Origin: Phenylobacterium sp. | GTDB lineage: Bacteria; Pseudomonadota; Alphaproteobacteria; Caulobacterales; Caulobacteraceae | DNA: 64,000 nt | Direction of reading: 5' to 3' | Assembly (NCBI RefSeq): GCF_030646615.1 | Contig: NZ_JAUSLG010000058.1 | Location: forward strand, 1-64,000 | Shown here: piece by piece, positions 33,263 through 41,860 of the stretch | How positions within the stretch are numbered: position 1 is the stretch's first letter | Layout: every line of letters starts with the position of its first letter | Notes under the pieces: generated by a model | The model's input: the letters and a program-made list of their open reading frames with translations, nothing else | Told to the model about the DNA's origin: nothing | Databases searched by the model: none | Made by a program: the position numbers and the translations under genes

Positions 33263-33574
33263 TCAGGCGCGGTCGCGGAGGCGAGCGATCTCGCGTGCGA
33301 ACTCGGCGCGAAGCGTATCGGCCTCGTCGTCCGGCAGCCAGTCAGCCATCTGCGGAAACACCGTCTCCCACATGCGCGTATCCCGCTCCGACCACGGCAG
33401 GGTCTGGGACCGGCGCGCCAGGGCCAGCAGGGCGTTGAGCTTTTCCCGCGCGCGGGCCGGATGGTCCACAGGCGTGGGCGCCGGCGCCGGCATACGGGCC
33501 TCACCCTCGCCAAACAGGCTCAGCTGTCGAGGGCCATCGGTGTGGCGAAGGAAGTCATCGACGTCACCCATCAA
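33263..33574 (-). CDS. hypothetical protein, 103 aa
   Basis: A small acidic-to-neutral protein with no signal peptide or membrane segment. It opens MMGDVDDFLRHTDGPRQLSL, has a Pro/Ala-rich stretch near residue 30 and then two amphipathic helices (ARAREKLNALLALARR and DEADTLRAEFAREIARLRD). Codon use is like the host genes, and it is oriented towards dapB, ending 96 bases before its start. It lies between the two copies of the dapB leader repeat. I do not recognise the family. Confidence 0.55.
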   Translation of the reverse strand: MMGDVDDFLRHTDGPRQLSLFGEGEARMPAPAPTPVDHPARAREKLNALLALARRSQTLPWSERDTRMWETVFPQMADWLPDDEADTLRAEFAREIARLRDRA

Positions 33575-33640
33575 GGTCAGCTCACGCTATCAGGTTTCGC
33601 CGTCCCACCAGCACACCGACCACCATCTGGCTCACCGCCC

Positions 33641-33765
33641 TCACGGCCAGTGGTCCAACAAACAGCAATACGACCAGGTGCGGTCAGGACAGTATCTCCA
33701 GCACTCGGTGGCCCAAGGCAGCGAATGTCGCGCCGGGGCGCCCGCGGTCAAGGGCGGAGGTGGTC
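33641..33765 (-). pseudogene. remnant of a dapB 5' end (repeat copy 2)
   Basis: Reading from a CTG at 33687 on the minus strand gives LTAPGRIAVCWTTGREGG, which resembles the dapB start [18 protein letters not shown] for about 15 residues, then diverges. The GGAG upstream of the CTG and 100 bases around it are also shared with the live copy at 33141-33240. There is no full DapB beyond this. It is best read as a decayed fragment from a duplication. Confidence 0.6.
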
Positions 33766-33799
33766 AGGCCGCCGCGCCAAAGTCCAGCTGTCCATGAGG

Positions 33800-33852
33800 T
33801 GTCGCCTACAAGCGACATTCGGTTGACAAAATCACCTATTGTCGCCCATAGT
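33800..33852 (+). promoter_or_regulatory. promoter and operator of the HigBA-like pair
   Basis: TTGACA (33823-33828) and CATAGT (33847-33852) with an 18-base spacer make a sigma-70-like promoter 6 bases before the toxin ATG. Just upstream is a perfect inverted repeat TGTCGC-CTACAA-GCGACA (33800-33817), and a third TGTCGC half-site (33840-33845) abuts the -10. This pattern fits autorepression by the HTH antitoxin, alone or with the toxin. Confidence 0.7.
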
Positions 33853-33858
33853 TTACAC

Positions 33859-34155
33859 ATGATCGAGGTGCGCCAGACCGAGGCGTTCAGGGCGTGGCTT
33901 GAGAAGCTGCGGGATCGCAGGGCTGCGGCCAAGATCGCCGCGCGCCTTGCGCGGCTCGAACTCGGCAATTTCGGCGATGCGGAGGCGGTCGGCGAAGGCG
34001 TCTCCGAGCTGCGGATTCACTATGGACCCGGCTATCGGGCCTACTTCGTGCAGCGTGGCGAGGTCCTCGTTGTCATGCTCTGCGGCGGCGACAAGTCATC
34101 GCAGGATCGGGACATCAGTCGGGCCAAGGCCATGGCGCGTGAATTGGAGATGTGA
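33859..34155 (+). CDS. RelE/HigB-family toxin (phage Gp49-like)
   Basis: 98 residues from ATG 33859. MIEVRQTEAFRAWLEKLRDR, AAKIAARLARLELGNFGDAE, VGEGVSELRIHYGPGYRAYFV and the GGDKSSQDRDISRAKAMARE end are features of the putative addiction module killer protein group, a RelE-fold mRNA interferase. It probably cleaves ribosome-bound mRNA. It comes first in the pair, 4 bases before the antitoxin, the toxin-first order of HigBA systems. A longer frame upstream is rejected because it runs through the promoter. Confidence 0.85.
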   Translation: MIEVRQTEAFRAWLEKLRDRRAAAKIAARLARLELGNFGDAEAVGEGVSELRIHYGPGYRAYFVQRGEVLVVMLCGGDKSSQDRDISRAKAMARELEM

Positions 34156-34159
34156 GCGG

Positions 34160-34456
34160 ATGCCTCTGAAGACCAGCCGCTTTGATGCGTCGGCCGTTCT
34201 GGACACCCCCGAAGCGATCGAAGCCTTCCTGGAGGACGCCTTCGAATCCGGCGACCCGTCCTTCATCACCCACGCCCTGGGGATCGTCGCCCGCGCCAAG
34301 GGGATGTCGCAACTGGCCGAAGAGACCGGCCTCTCCCGCCAGGCCCTCTACAAGGCGCTCAGCGCCGAGGGCCGTCCGGAGTTCAGCACGGTCCTGAAGG
34401 TGGCCGGCGCCCTAGGCTTCCGGCTGCACCCGGAGCGCGTTCCGGAGACGGCCTGA
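34160..34456 (+). CDS. HigA-like HTH antitoxin
   Basis: 98 residues from ATG 34160 (MPLKTSRFDASAVLDTPEAI). An HTH spans GMSQLAEETGLSRQALYKAL (about 53-72), followed by ALSAEGRPEFSTVLKVAGALGF, typical of the probable addiction-module antidote protein family. It should neutralise the toxin encoded 4 bases upstream and repress their shared promoter through the TGTCGC sites. Confidence 0.85.
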   Translation: MPLKTSRFDASAVLDTPEAIEAFLEDAFESGDPSFITHALGIVARAKGMSQLAEETGLSRQALYKALSAEGRPEFSTVLKVAGALGFRLHPERVPETA

Positions 34457-34767
34457 TTGGGTTCGGCGGCTGACAACCTTGGAAGAAGGGTGCGGCGCCA
34501 TTGCGCCACTTGCTGAGGCTCCGAGCCAGAATGCGGCCATTCCCTCAGCGTCGACGAATGTCGGTTGCCGACCTGCCGCCACGGTTGAATTAACCCATTG
34601 CGGACTTTGCCGCCCGTCCATCAAGGCGGGCACGGTCGCTTCCCAAGTCTAGGCGCGGTGACCGCGGACTTTCGGCAGCCTGCCCGACCGGTGCGGCCTG
34701 CCTGCCTTCAATACCGGCCTGGCAAGCAGCCGACTGCGGGGCGGCGGGGCCAGCGACTTTCCGTTGT
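34457..34767. other. intergenic region without recognisable gene
   Basis: About 310 bases between the antitoxin and a convergent hypothetical gene. Frames open here are short and lack coding-like composition. I see no tRNA, terminator or repeat. It may be old coding sequence that has decayed. Confidence 0.4.
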
Positions 34768-35505
34768 TCAGCCTGGGTTTTGGCCCGGTGCGGCTGCTTC
34801 CGCATCGGGCAGTTCGCCTTCATCGTCGGACCCGCGGATCGTTCGCAGGTTGGCTCGAAACGCGCGGTGGCTTTCGTCATCCGGGCCAAGCCGCTCCGCG
34901 AACACGAGCCGAAGAATGGCAAGCGCTGCAGCGCCTGCCTCAAGCACCGCATGCAGCCCGAACACGAGCCGAGGGCCGTTCTCATGCAGATAGATTTGGA
35001 TAAATCGGCGGCCTTCTTCGTCAGGCATTGCTTGCGCATTCGCGCTCAAACCCCGTTCGTTCGGGTGCCCACCGTAGTCGATAGATTGCTGATAGAGTTC
35101 CCCGAACAGCGCGCCTATTTCAGCGTCCAACGCCGTCACGCTCGCGAGGACTGTGGTGTGGTGAAAATCCCGCCCTCGCGCCACTTTCATTGCGGCGGCT
35201 CCATCATGCCGTCTCAACCACGCTTCCGTCCGCTTCGCGTTACCCTCTAGGTGGACGGCATAAGCCGCCGCCTCGATGCAGGCGCGGATCATCGGGAACA
35301 TGTCGCCAAGCTGACCCGCCAAGGCGTGTTCGCAGGCCGCGCGGAAATTGGAGTGGCTGCGGAAGGCGAGGTGCGGCGTGACAGGGTTGGGAGGGTCACG
35401 CCAGCCATCCAAATCCATGAACTGGGCGTCAAGATAGGCGAGATTTCGCATTGCCGGCCCGTAGTGCGCGAACGTCGCCCACCGGTTTCGCGCTGCATCA
35501 GCCAT
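34768..35505 (-). CDS. hypothetical protein, 245 aa
   Basis: Soluble, mostly helical, no signal peptide. Recognisable stretches are RSHSNFRAACEHALAGQLGD, MIRACIEAAAYAVHLEGNAKR, SIDYGGHPNERG and LHAVLEAGAAALAILRLVFAE, with a charged C-terminal tail. It has a few less usual codons and lies in the least conserved part of the window, beside the toxin-antitoxin pair. I do not recognise a family; the conserved-looking histidines (FHHTTV and GGHPN) may matter. It may belong to an accessory insertion. Confidence 0.6.
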   Translation of the reverse strand: MADAARNRWATFAHYGPAMRNLAYLDAQFMDLDGWRDPPNPVTPHLAFRSHSNFRAACEHALAGQLGDMFPMIRACIEAAAYAVHLEGNAKRTEAWLRRHDGAAAMKVARGRDFHHTTVLASVTALDAEIGALFGELYQQSIDYGGHPNERGLSANAQAMPDEEGRRFIQIYLHENGPRLVFGLHAVLEAGAAALAILRLVFAERLGPDDESHRAFRANLRTIRGSDDEGELPDAEAAAPGQNPG

Positions 35506-35633
35506 AAAGGACGTCAGCGGGTCGGCGCCCTACCCAGGCGGTGGTGAAAGGTCGGTCGCGTGCGCCTTCCCCATCAGCACGTGCCACGCCTGCCGAACTC
35601 GTTCACCCGACAGCATGGGGCCTCCTTGGCCGT

Positions 35634-36101
35634 TTATTCCTGCGGCTCTGTCGGGCCGCGTCGTATCAGTTCGATTAGCTTTTCCTGCATCGGCACTAGC
35701 GGTTCGCACTCGCGCGCGAATTCCACGGGCAGGGCCTTTGTGATGGCCACAGCGTCCTGTTCGTATCGCGCCTTCAGCTCCATCAGTCGTACCTCGACCA
35801 AGTTGTCGAATGTCGCCGTTGCCTCCGCAGCTCGACTGAGCGCCATGCCCTCGACCATGAACAGCAGTCCCGCCACCTTCCAGCCGCGCGCGCGGCCCTG
35901 CGCCAGCGTCACTGTCTCAGGCATGCCTGTGCGCGTTGCGACCACCTCCATGAGTCCGAACCACGCGCTACAGTTCGCGAACCGCTGCGCCATCGCGTAG
36001 TTGCCTTCGCGGGTGGTCGGCAAGGGTTGCAGTTGCTGTGCTGCGGCAGGGTTCGCCACGACGAGGGCGCCAAGTAGCGCCGCGATGCTCAGCTTTCTCA
36101 T
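35634..36101 (-). CDS. secreted hypothetical protein, 155 aa
   Basis: Starts at ATG 36101, where a signal peptide MRKLSIAALLGALVVANPAA ends in AAAQ; an in-frame extension upstream has none. The mature protein is helical, with two cysteines (FANCSAW and ARECEPL) that could pair. TAA stop. No family recognised. It is followed by 128 bases with no gene before the next hypothetical gene. Confidence 0.6.
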   Translation of the reverse strand: MRKLSIAALLGALVVANPAAAQQLQPLPTTREGNYAMAQRFANCSAWFGLMEVVATRTGMPETVTLAQGRARGWKVAGLLFMVEGMALSRAAEATATFDNLVEVRLMELKARYEQDAVAITKALPVEFARECEPLVPMQEKLIELIRRGPTEPQE

Positions 36102-36494
36102 GCACCTAGCTTCGCCCAAGCTGTGCCTTGTGGCTACGGGCCTTTGAAGCACTGATGAAGTGCGCGGTGAATATCGGCGGGACGTCCGCAGCGTTGGACC
36201 CTGATCGGCAATCGAGCCGAGGGCGCACGGATCTGCGATCCGCCGCGTACTGGGGACGTGCCTCATGCTCCAGTCATCAGCAAACGACCGCAGCCGACTT
36301 CGGGTGCGCGCGCCACAGCAGACCTTTCGATGGTCTTCATTGAGCCCTAATCGACCTCCACCCGCGTGCCAGCTCCACCCCCCACCCGCAATTCCTACCG
36401 CTCCGCAGGAGTCTGGAGGTTGTGGCGGGGGGGCGGCCTATGTAGGTTGCGGCCCTCATCCCATCACCCGTGTCTGCAAGGACCGTCCGCGCTC
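36102..36494. other. 393-base gap upstream of maeB
   Basis: Between the divergent secreted-protein gene and maeB. It must carry both promoters, but no convincing -35/-10 pair is visible. A long in-frame extension of maeB to 36366 is low-complexity and not used. Composition is less GC-rich than the genes around it in the first half. Confidence 0.4.
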
Positions 36495-38795
36495 ATGAGC
36501 GACGCCGAGAAACGCACCTTCACCGACGAGGAGGCGCTCAGCTTCCACCGTCTCCCCACGCCTGGAAAAATCGCCATCGTGCCGACCAAGCCGATGGCCA
36601 CGCAGCGGGACCTCTCGCTGGCCTATTCCCCGGGCGTGGCCGTACCGGTGCTGGCCATCGCCGAGGACCCGGACAAGGCCTACGACTATACGTCCAAGGG
36701 CAATCTGGTGGCGGTGATCTCCAACGGCACGGCGATCCTGGGGCTGGGCAATCTCGGCGCCCTGGCGTCCAAGCCGGTGATGGAGGGCAAGAGCGTCCTC
36801 TTCAAGCGCTTCGCCGACGTGGACTCCATCGACGTGGAGGTCTCGGCCACCGATCCGGACGAGATCATCACCGTCGTCAAGAATATCGGCATCACCTATG
36901 GCGGCATCAATCTGGAGGACATCAAGTCCCCGGAATGCTTCCGCATCGAGACCGAGCTGCAGGAGCTGCTCGACATCCCGGTGTTCCATGACGACCAGCA
37001 TGGCACGGCGATCATCTCGTGCGCAGGCCTGCTGAACGCCTGCAAGATCACCGGGCGGCGCCTGGACGAGGCGAAGGTCGTGCTGTGCGGCGCGGGCGCT
37101 GCGGGCATCGCCTCGCTCGAGCTGATGAAGGCCATGGGGGTGCGGGCCGAGAACTGCATCGCGGTGGACAATACGGGCGTGATCTATCGCGGCCGCGCCG
37201 AGAGCATGAACCAGTGGAAGTCCGCCCATGCGGTGGACACCGACAAGCGCACCCTGGCCGAGGCGCTAGACGGCGCCGACGTCTTCCTGGGCCTGTCGGT
37301 CAAGGGGGCGGTGACCGCCGAGATGGTCGCCTCGATGGCGCCCAACCCGATCATCTTCGCCATGGCCAATCCCGATCCGGAGATCACCCCGGAAGAGGTT
37401 CACGCCGTCCGCAGCGACGCCATCATGGCCACGGGCCGCAGCGACTATCCCAACCAGGTGAACAACGTCCTGGGCTTCCCCTACATCTTCCGCGGCGCGC
37501 TGGACGTGCGGGCGCGGCGGGTGAACATGGAGATGAAGATCGCCTGCGCCCAGGCCCTGGCGGCGCTGGCCCAGGAGGACGTGCCCGACGAGGTGGCCGC
37601 GGCCTATCACGGGGTGCAGCTGAAGTTCGGCCCGCAATACATCATCCCCAGCCCGTTCGACCCGCGGCTGATCTGGTACATTCCGCCCTTCGTGGCCCAG
37701 GCGGCCATGGACACCGGGGTGGCGCGCAAGCCCATCGAGGACATGGACGCCTATCGCGCCCAGCTGGCCCAGCGCCTCGATCCCACCGCGGCCTTCCTGC
37801 AGAAGCTGCAGGGCGCGGTGCTGTCGGGTCCGAAGAAGCGCGTGGTGTTCGCCGAGGGCGAGGAGGCCAGCGTGATCCGCGCAGCCTACGCCTTCCAGAC
37901 CGCAGGCCTCGGCGAGGCCATCCTGGTCGGCCGCGAAGAGCTGGTGGCCGAGAACATGCGCGCCGTGGGCCTGAGCCCCGAGGATGCGGGCCTGAAGGTG
38001 ATCAACGCCCGGGTCTCCGAGCACAATCCGGAATTCGCCGAGTACCTGTATGAGCGGCTGCAGCGTCAGGGCTATCTGATGCGCGACGTCCAGCGGCTGG
38101 TGAACCAGGATCGCAACACCTTCGCCGCCTGCATGGTGGCGCTCGGCCATGCCGACGGCATGGTGACCGGGGTGACCCGCTCCTATGATCAGGTGCTGGA
38201 CGAGGTGCTGCGGGTGATCGATCCCGCGGCCGGCGGCCGGGTGATGGGCATGTCGGTGCTGCTGGGCAAGGGCCACACCCTGTTCATCGCCGACACCAAT
38301 GTCACCGAGATGCCCGAGGCCGAGGACCTGGTGGAGATCGCGCTGGAGGCCGCCCAGGCGGTCAAGGCGCTCGGCTACACCCCGCGCCTGGCCTTCATGT
38401 CCTATTCCACCTTCGGCAATCCCATGGGCGACCGCTCCGAAAAGGTGCGCGAGGCCGTGGCCATGCTCGACGAGATGGACCTGGACTTCGAGTACGAGGG
38501 CGAAATGCCCCCGGCCCTGGCCCTGGAGCCGGAGCGCCGCGGCAACTACCCGTTCATGCGCCTGACCGGCCCGGCCAATGTGCTGATCATGCCGGCCATC
38601 CATTCGGCGGCCATCTCCACCCAGCTGGTCCAGGCCTTTGGCGGCGCCACCGTGGTGGGGCCGATCCTGCTCGGCCTCGAAAAGTCGGTGCAGATCTGCC
38701 CGCTGTCGGCCTCGGTGTCGCGCATCCTGCAACTCGCCACCCTGGCCGCCTACGACCAGACCCAGGCCCAGGCCCAGGTCGAGGCCGTCCTGTGA
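36495..38795 (+). CDS. maeB: NADP-dependent malic enzyme with C-terminal PTA-like domain
   Basis: 766 residues from ATG 36495, the long MaeB form. The malic enzyme half includes FHRLPTPGKIAIVPTKPMAT, RDLSLAYSPGVAVPV, HDDQHGTAIISCAGLLNA and VLCGAGAAGIASLELMKAMG (NADP-binding). The last 340 residues are a phosphotransacetylase-like domain (VVFAEGEEASVIRAAYAFQTA, VTGVTRSYDQVLDEVLRVID), probably regulatory. It converts malate to pyruvate and CO2 with NADPH production, feeding the same node as pyk. Confidence 0.95.
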   Translation: MSDAEKRTFTDEEALSFHRLPTPGKIAIVPTKPMATQRDLSLAYSPGVAVPVLAIAEDPDKAYDYTSKGNLVAVISNGTAILGLGNLGALASKPVMEGKSVLFKRFADVDSIDVEVSATDPDEIITVVKNIGITYGGINLEDIKSPECFRIETELQELLDIPVFHDDQHGTAIISCAGLLNACKITGRRLDEAKVVLCGAGAAGIASLELMKAMGVRAENCIAVDNTGVIYRGRAESMNQWKSAHAVDTDKRTLAEALDGADVFLGLSVKGAVTAEMVASMAPNPIIFAMANPDPEITPEEVHAVRSDAIMATGRSDYPNQVNNVLGFPYIFRGALDVRARRVNMEMKIACAQALAALAQEDVPDEVAAAYHGVQLKFGPQYIIPSPFDPRLIWYIPPFVAQAAMDTGVARKPIEDMDAYRAQLAQRLDPTAAFLQKLQGAVLSGPKKRVVFAEGEEASVIRAAYAFQTAGLGEAILVGREELVAENMRAVGLSPEDAGLKVINARVSEHNPEFAEYLYERLQRQGYLMRDVQRLVNQDRNTFAACMVALGHADGMVTGVTRSYDQVLDEVLRVIDPAAGGRVMGMSVLLGKGHTLFIADTNVTEMPEAEDLVEIALEAAQAVKALGYTPRLAFMSYSTFGNPMGDRSEKVREAVAMLDEMDLDFEYEGEMPPALALEPERRGNYPFMRLTGPANVLIMPAIHSAAISTQLVQAFGGATVVGPILLGLEKSVQICPLSASVSRILQLATLAAYDQTQAQAQVEAVL

Positions 38796-38884
38796 TCACC
38801 CAGGCAGACCACCGCCTGACCTAGGGATCGCGCGCCTCCGGGCGGCGGGCGATCCGTCGCCGCCGCTCCGGGGGAGATCGCGCC

Positions 38885-40222
38885 ATGGGCGCCTCAGAAT
38901 CCGACTCGTCCGCCCCCGGCTTCACCCTGGGGGTGGACTTCGGCACCACCAACACCGTCGTGGCCCTCGCCCTGCCCGGCGAGCCGGCCCGGCTGGTGCG
39001 GTTCCCCGCCCCCGAGGGCGAGCTCTTCGCCTTCCGCTCGGCCCTGGCCTTCCACGCCCCGCCCGAACACCCCACCGAACGCACGGTGGAGGCCGGCCCC
39101 TGGGCCATCGAGGACTATGTGGAGGACCCGCTGGAGACGCGGTTCATCCAGTCCTTCAAGACCTTCGCGGCCTCGGCCAACTTCACCGAGACCCAGATTC
39201 TCGGCCGGCGCTACGCCTTCGAAGACCTGCTCTCGGCCTTCCTGCTGAAGCTCCGCGACCATGCGGGCGCAGCGCTCAAGGACCTGCCCGGCCGGGTCAT
39301 TGTCGGGCGCCCGGTCACCTTCGCCGGCGCCGCGCCCCAGGCGGGGCTGGCGCTTTCCCGCTACGAGACGGCCTTTTCCCGCCTGGGATTCTCGGAAATT
39401 CTCTATGTCTATGAACCGGTGGGCGCGGCCTTCTTCTTCGCCCGCACGCTTCAGGCCGACGCCACCGTCCTGGTGGGCGACTTCGGCGGCGGCACCAGCG
39501 ACTTCTCGATCATCCGCTTCCATCGCGATGACAAAGGCGCCTTCCGGGCCGAGCCCCTCGGGCGATCGGGCGTCGGCGTGGCCGGCGACGCCTTCGACTA
39601 CCGGATCATCGACAATCTGGTGTCGCCGGCGCTCGGCAAGGGGTCGAGCTACAGGACCTTCGGCAAGGTCCTGCCCATCCCCAACCGCTACTATTCGGCC
39701 TTCGCCCGCTGGGACCAGCTGGCCCTGTTGCGGGCCTCCCGGGACATGCGCGAGATCCGCAGCCTGGAGCGCCAGGCGGTGGAGCCGCAGAAGATCGCCG
39801 CCCTGGTGGAGATCCTCGACGACAACCACGCCTATCCCCTCTATCGCGCCGTCTCGCGCCTGAAGGAGACCCTGTCGGCGAAGGACGAGGCGACCTTCGC
39901 CTTCGAGGCCGGCGCGGTCTCCATCACGCGGTCTGTGGCCCGGTCCGAGTTCGAGAGCTGGATCGCGCCGGAACTGGCCCAGATCGAGGGCGCGGTGGAC
40001 GCCGCCCTGGCCGACGCCGGCCTGGGCGCCGATCAGATCGACCGGGTCTTCCTCACCGGCGGCTCGTCCCTGACGCCCGCCGTGCGGGCCATCTTCGCCC
40101 GCCGCTTCGCCGCCGAACGGATCGAGACCGGCGGGGAGCTGGAATCCATCGCCTCGGGCCTGGCCCTGATGGGCCACGAGCCCGACCTCGACCGCTGGGG
40201 CGAGCGGGCCGTTCTAAGCTAG
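38885..40222 (+). CDS. yegD: YegD-like Hsp70 family protein
   Basis: 445 residues, near E. coli YegD. The actin-like ATPase motifs are GVDFGTTNTVVAL (about 16-28), VLVGDFGGGTSDFSIIRF (about 195-212) and VFLTGGSSLTPAVRAIFA (about 385-402). There is no substrate-binding domain or J-partner gene, so it is an ATPase-only Hsp70 relative of unknown job. It starts 89 bases after maeB and its stop overlaps the phoD stop on the other strand. Confidence 0.85.
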   Translation: MGASESDSSAPGFTLGVDFGTTNTVVALALPGEPARLVRFPAPEGELFAFRSALAFHAPPEHPTERTVEAGPWAIEDYVEDPLETRFIQSFKTFAASANFTETQILGRRYAFEDLLSAFLLKLRDHAGAALKDLPGRVIVGRPVTFAGAAPQAGLALSRYETAFSRLGFSEILYVYEPVGAAFFFARTLQADATVLVGDFGGGTSDFSIIRFHRDDKGAFRAEPLGRSGVGVAGDAFDYRIIDNLVSPALGKGSSYRTFGKVLPIPNRYYSAFARWDQLALLRASRDMREIRSLERQAVEPQKIAALVEILDDNHAYPLYRAVSRLKETLSAKDEATFAFEAGAVSITRSVARSEFESWIAPELAQIEGAVDAALADAGLGADQIDRVFLTGGSSLTPAVRAIFARRFAAERIETGGELESIASGLALMGHEPDLDRWGERAVLS

Positions 40223-41805
40223 GCCGGAACGACCCCGGTCTCGCCGGCCGGGACGGCCAACCGCGCCCGGGTGCTGATCGTCCCGCCGGGGGCGCTGACC
40301 TTGTCCAACACCCGGAAGGCGGTCTCCCAGCGCTCGGCGGTCACGTCGCACAGCAGGTAGCCCCGCTGGGCGTTGTTGAACTTCAGCTGCGGATTGGCCG
40401 CCAGGAGCTTCGCCATATGCGGCTGCTGGTCCACGCCGTCCCCGCCCGAGGTGATGGATGTGCCGACGAACTCCGTGGCGATGGCGCGGCCCTCTGGGTG
40501 GCGCCCGTCCAGGTGCAGTTCGCCGGCATAGTTCTGATGCTCGTCCCCGGTCAGCACCACCGGATTGAGCACGCCCCGATCGCGAATGTGGCGCAGCAGC
40601 CGCGCCCGGGGGGCGCGATAGCCGCCCCAGGAGTCCGGATTGGCCATGTAGCCCGGCCCCGGATCGCGATCGAGGTCCATGACCATCACCTGCTGGGCGA
40701 TGGCGTTCCAGCGGGCCGGCGAGGTCGACAGGCTGTCGAACAGGAACCGCTCCTGTTCAGAGCCCAGCATCTCGGCCTCGGCCCGCTCCAGCTCGTCACA
40801 AACCCCCCAGCGGCCGCCACAGGCCTGGTCGGACCGGTATTGCCGCGTGTCCAGCAGGTTCAGCCGCAGCAGGGTCCCGTAGTCGGCCCGCCGGTAGAGG
40901 CGCATGGCCGGCCCCGCCGGGAAGGCCGACCGACGCAGGGGCATGTGCTCGTAATAGGCCTGCATGGCCGACTGCTGGCGCAGGCGGAAGATGGCCCGGT
41001 CGGTCCCGTCCTGGTCGAGGTCGGCCGCCCAGTTGTTGTCGATCTCGTGGTCGTCCCAGGTGACGAACCAGGCCGCGGCCGCATGGCTGGCCTGCAGGTC
41101 GGCGTCCATCTTGTACTGGGCGTAACGACGTCGGTAGTCGTCCAGGCTGTAGATCTCCTGGCCCACATGCTGGCGCTGGTTGGCCTGGGGGCCGGCCCCG
41201 GAATTCCCCACCCGGGCCGAGCGGCCCTCATAGATGTAGTCCCCGTAGCAGAAGACGAAGTCGAGCTCGTCCTCCTGCGCCAGCCGCCGGTGGGCGGTGT
41301 AGAGGCCCTGCTCATAGTGCTGGCAGCCGACCACGCCGAACCGCGCCCGGGCCAGGCTCGCCCCGGCGGCTGGCGTCGTCCGGGCCCGGCCGACCAGGCT
41401 GCGCTCAGCGCCGGCGGTGAAGCGATAGTGATAGGTGCGCGCCGGCGAGAGGCCGTCCACCTCCACATGCACGGCGTGGGCGAGCTCGGGCCGGGCCACG
41501 GCCTCGCCCTGGGCGGCGATACGGCTGAAGCCCTCGTCCTCAGCCACCTCCCAGCTCACCGGCACGGGGCGGGCGGGCATGCCGTGGCCGATGGCCAGGG
41601 GGTCAGGCGCCAGCCTCGTCCAGATCACGAAACCGTCGGGCGCCGGGTCGCCGGCCGCCACGCCGAGCTGGAACGGATCGTCGGCGAAGACGGGCTGGGC
41701 CAGGGCCTGGCGCGGGTCCAGGCTCGGCGCCAGCAACGCCCCCAGGCCGAGCGCCATCATGCGGCGGCGCGACAGGGTCAGGGCTCGGGTGATGTGGTCG
41801 GTCAT
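40219..41805 (-). CDS. phoD: PhoD-family alkaline phosphatase
   Basis: 528 residues from ATG 41805. A Tat signal peptide is shown by SRRRMMALGLGALLAP (about 12-27) ending near ALAQ, as in Ca2+/Fe3+-dependent PhoD enzymes. FGVVGCQHYEQGLYTAHRRLA, FVFCYGDYIYEG, WFVTWDDHEIDNNWA and VVLTGDEHQNYAGELHLD supply the metal ligands. It would release phosphate from organic esters in the periplasm. A 27-base longer frame (start 41832) is less likely. No Pho box seen. Confidence 0.92.
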   Translation of the reverse strand: MTDHITRALTLSRRRMMALGLGALLAPSLDPRQALAQPVFADDPFQLGVAAGDPAPDGFVIWTRLAPDPLAIGHGMPARPVPVSWEVAEDEGFSRIAAQGEAVARPELAHAVHVEVDGLSPARTYHYRFTAGAERSLVGRARTTPAAGASLARARFGVVGCQHYEQGLYTAHRRLAQEDELDFVFCYGDYIYEGRSARVGNSGAGPQANQRQHVGQEIYSLDDYRRRYAQYKMDADLQASHAAAAWFVTWDDHEIDNNWAADLDQDGTDRAIFRLRQQSAMQAYYEHMPLRRSAFPAGPAMRLYRRADYGTLLRLNLLDTRQYRSDQACGGRWGVCDELERAEAEMLGSEQERFLFDSLSTSPARWNAIAQQVMVMDLDRDPGPGYMANPDSWGGYRAPRARLLRHIRDRGVLNPVVLTGDEHQNYAGELHLDGRHPEGRAIATEFVGTSITSGGDGVDQQPHMAKLLAANPQLKFNNAQRGYLLCDVTAERWETAFRVLDKVSAPGGTISTRARLAVPAGETGVVPA

Positions 41806-41860
41806 TGGCGCCTCCCCAGGACAGGCGGTCATCCTAGAAGCGGTCTATGACGCCTTCGAT

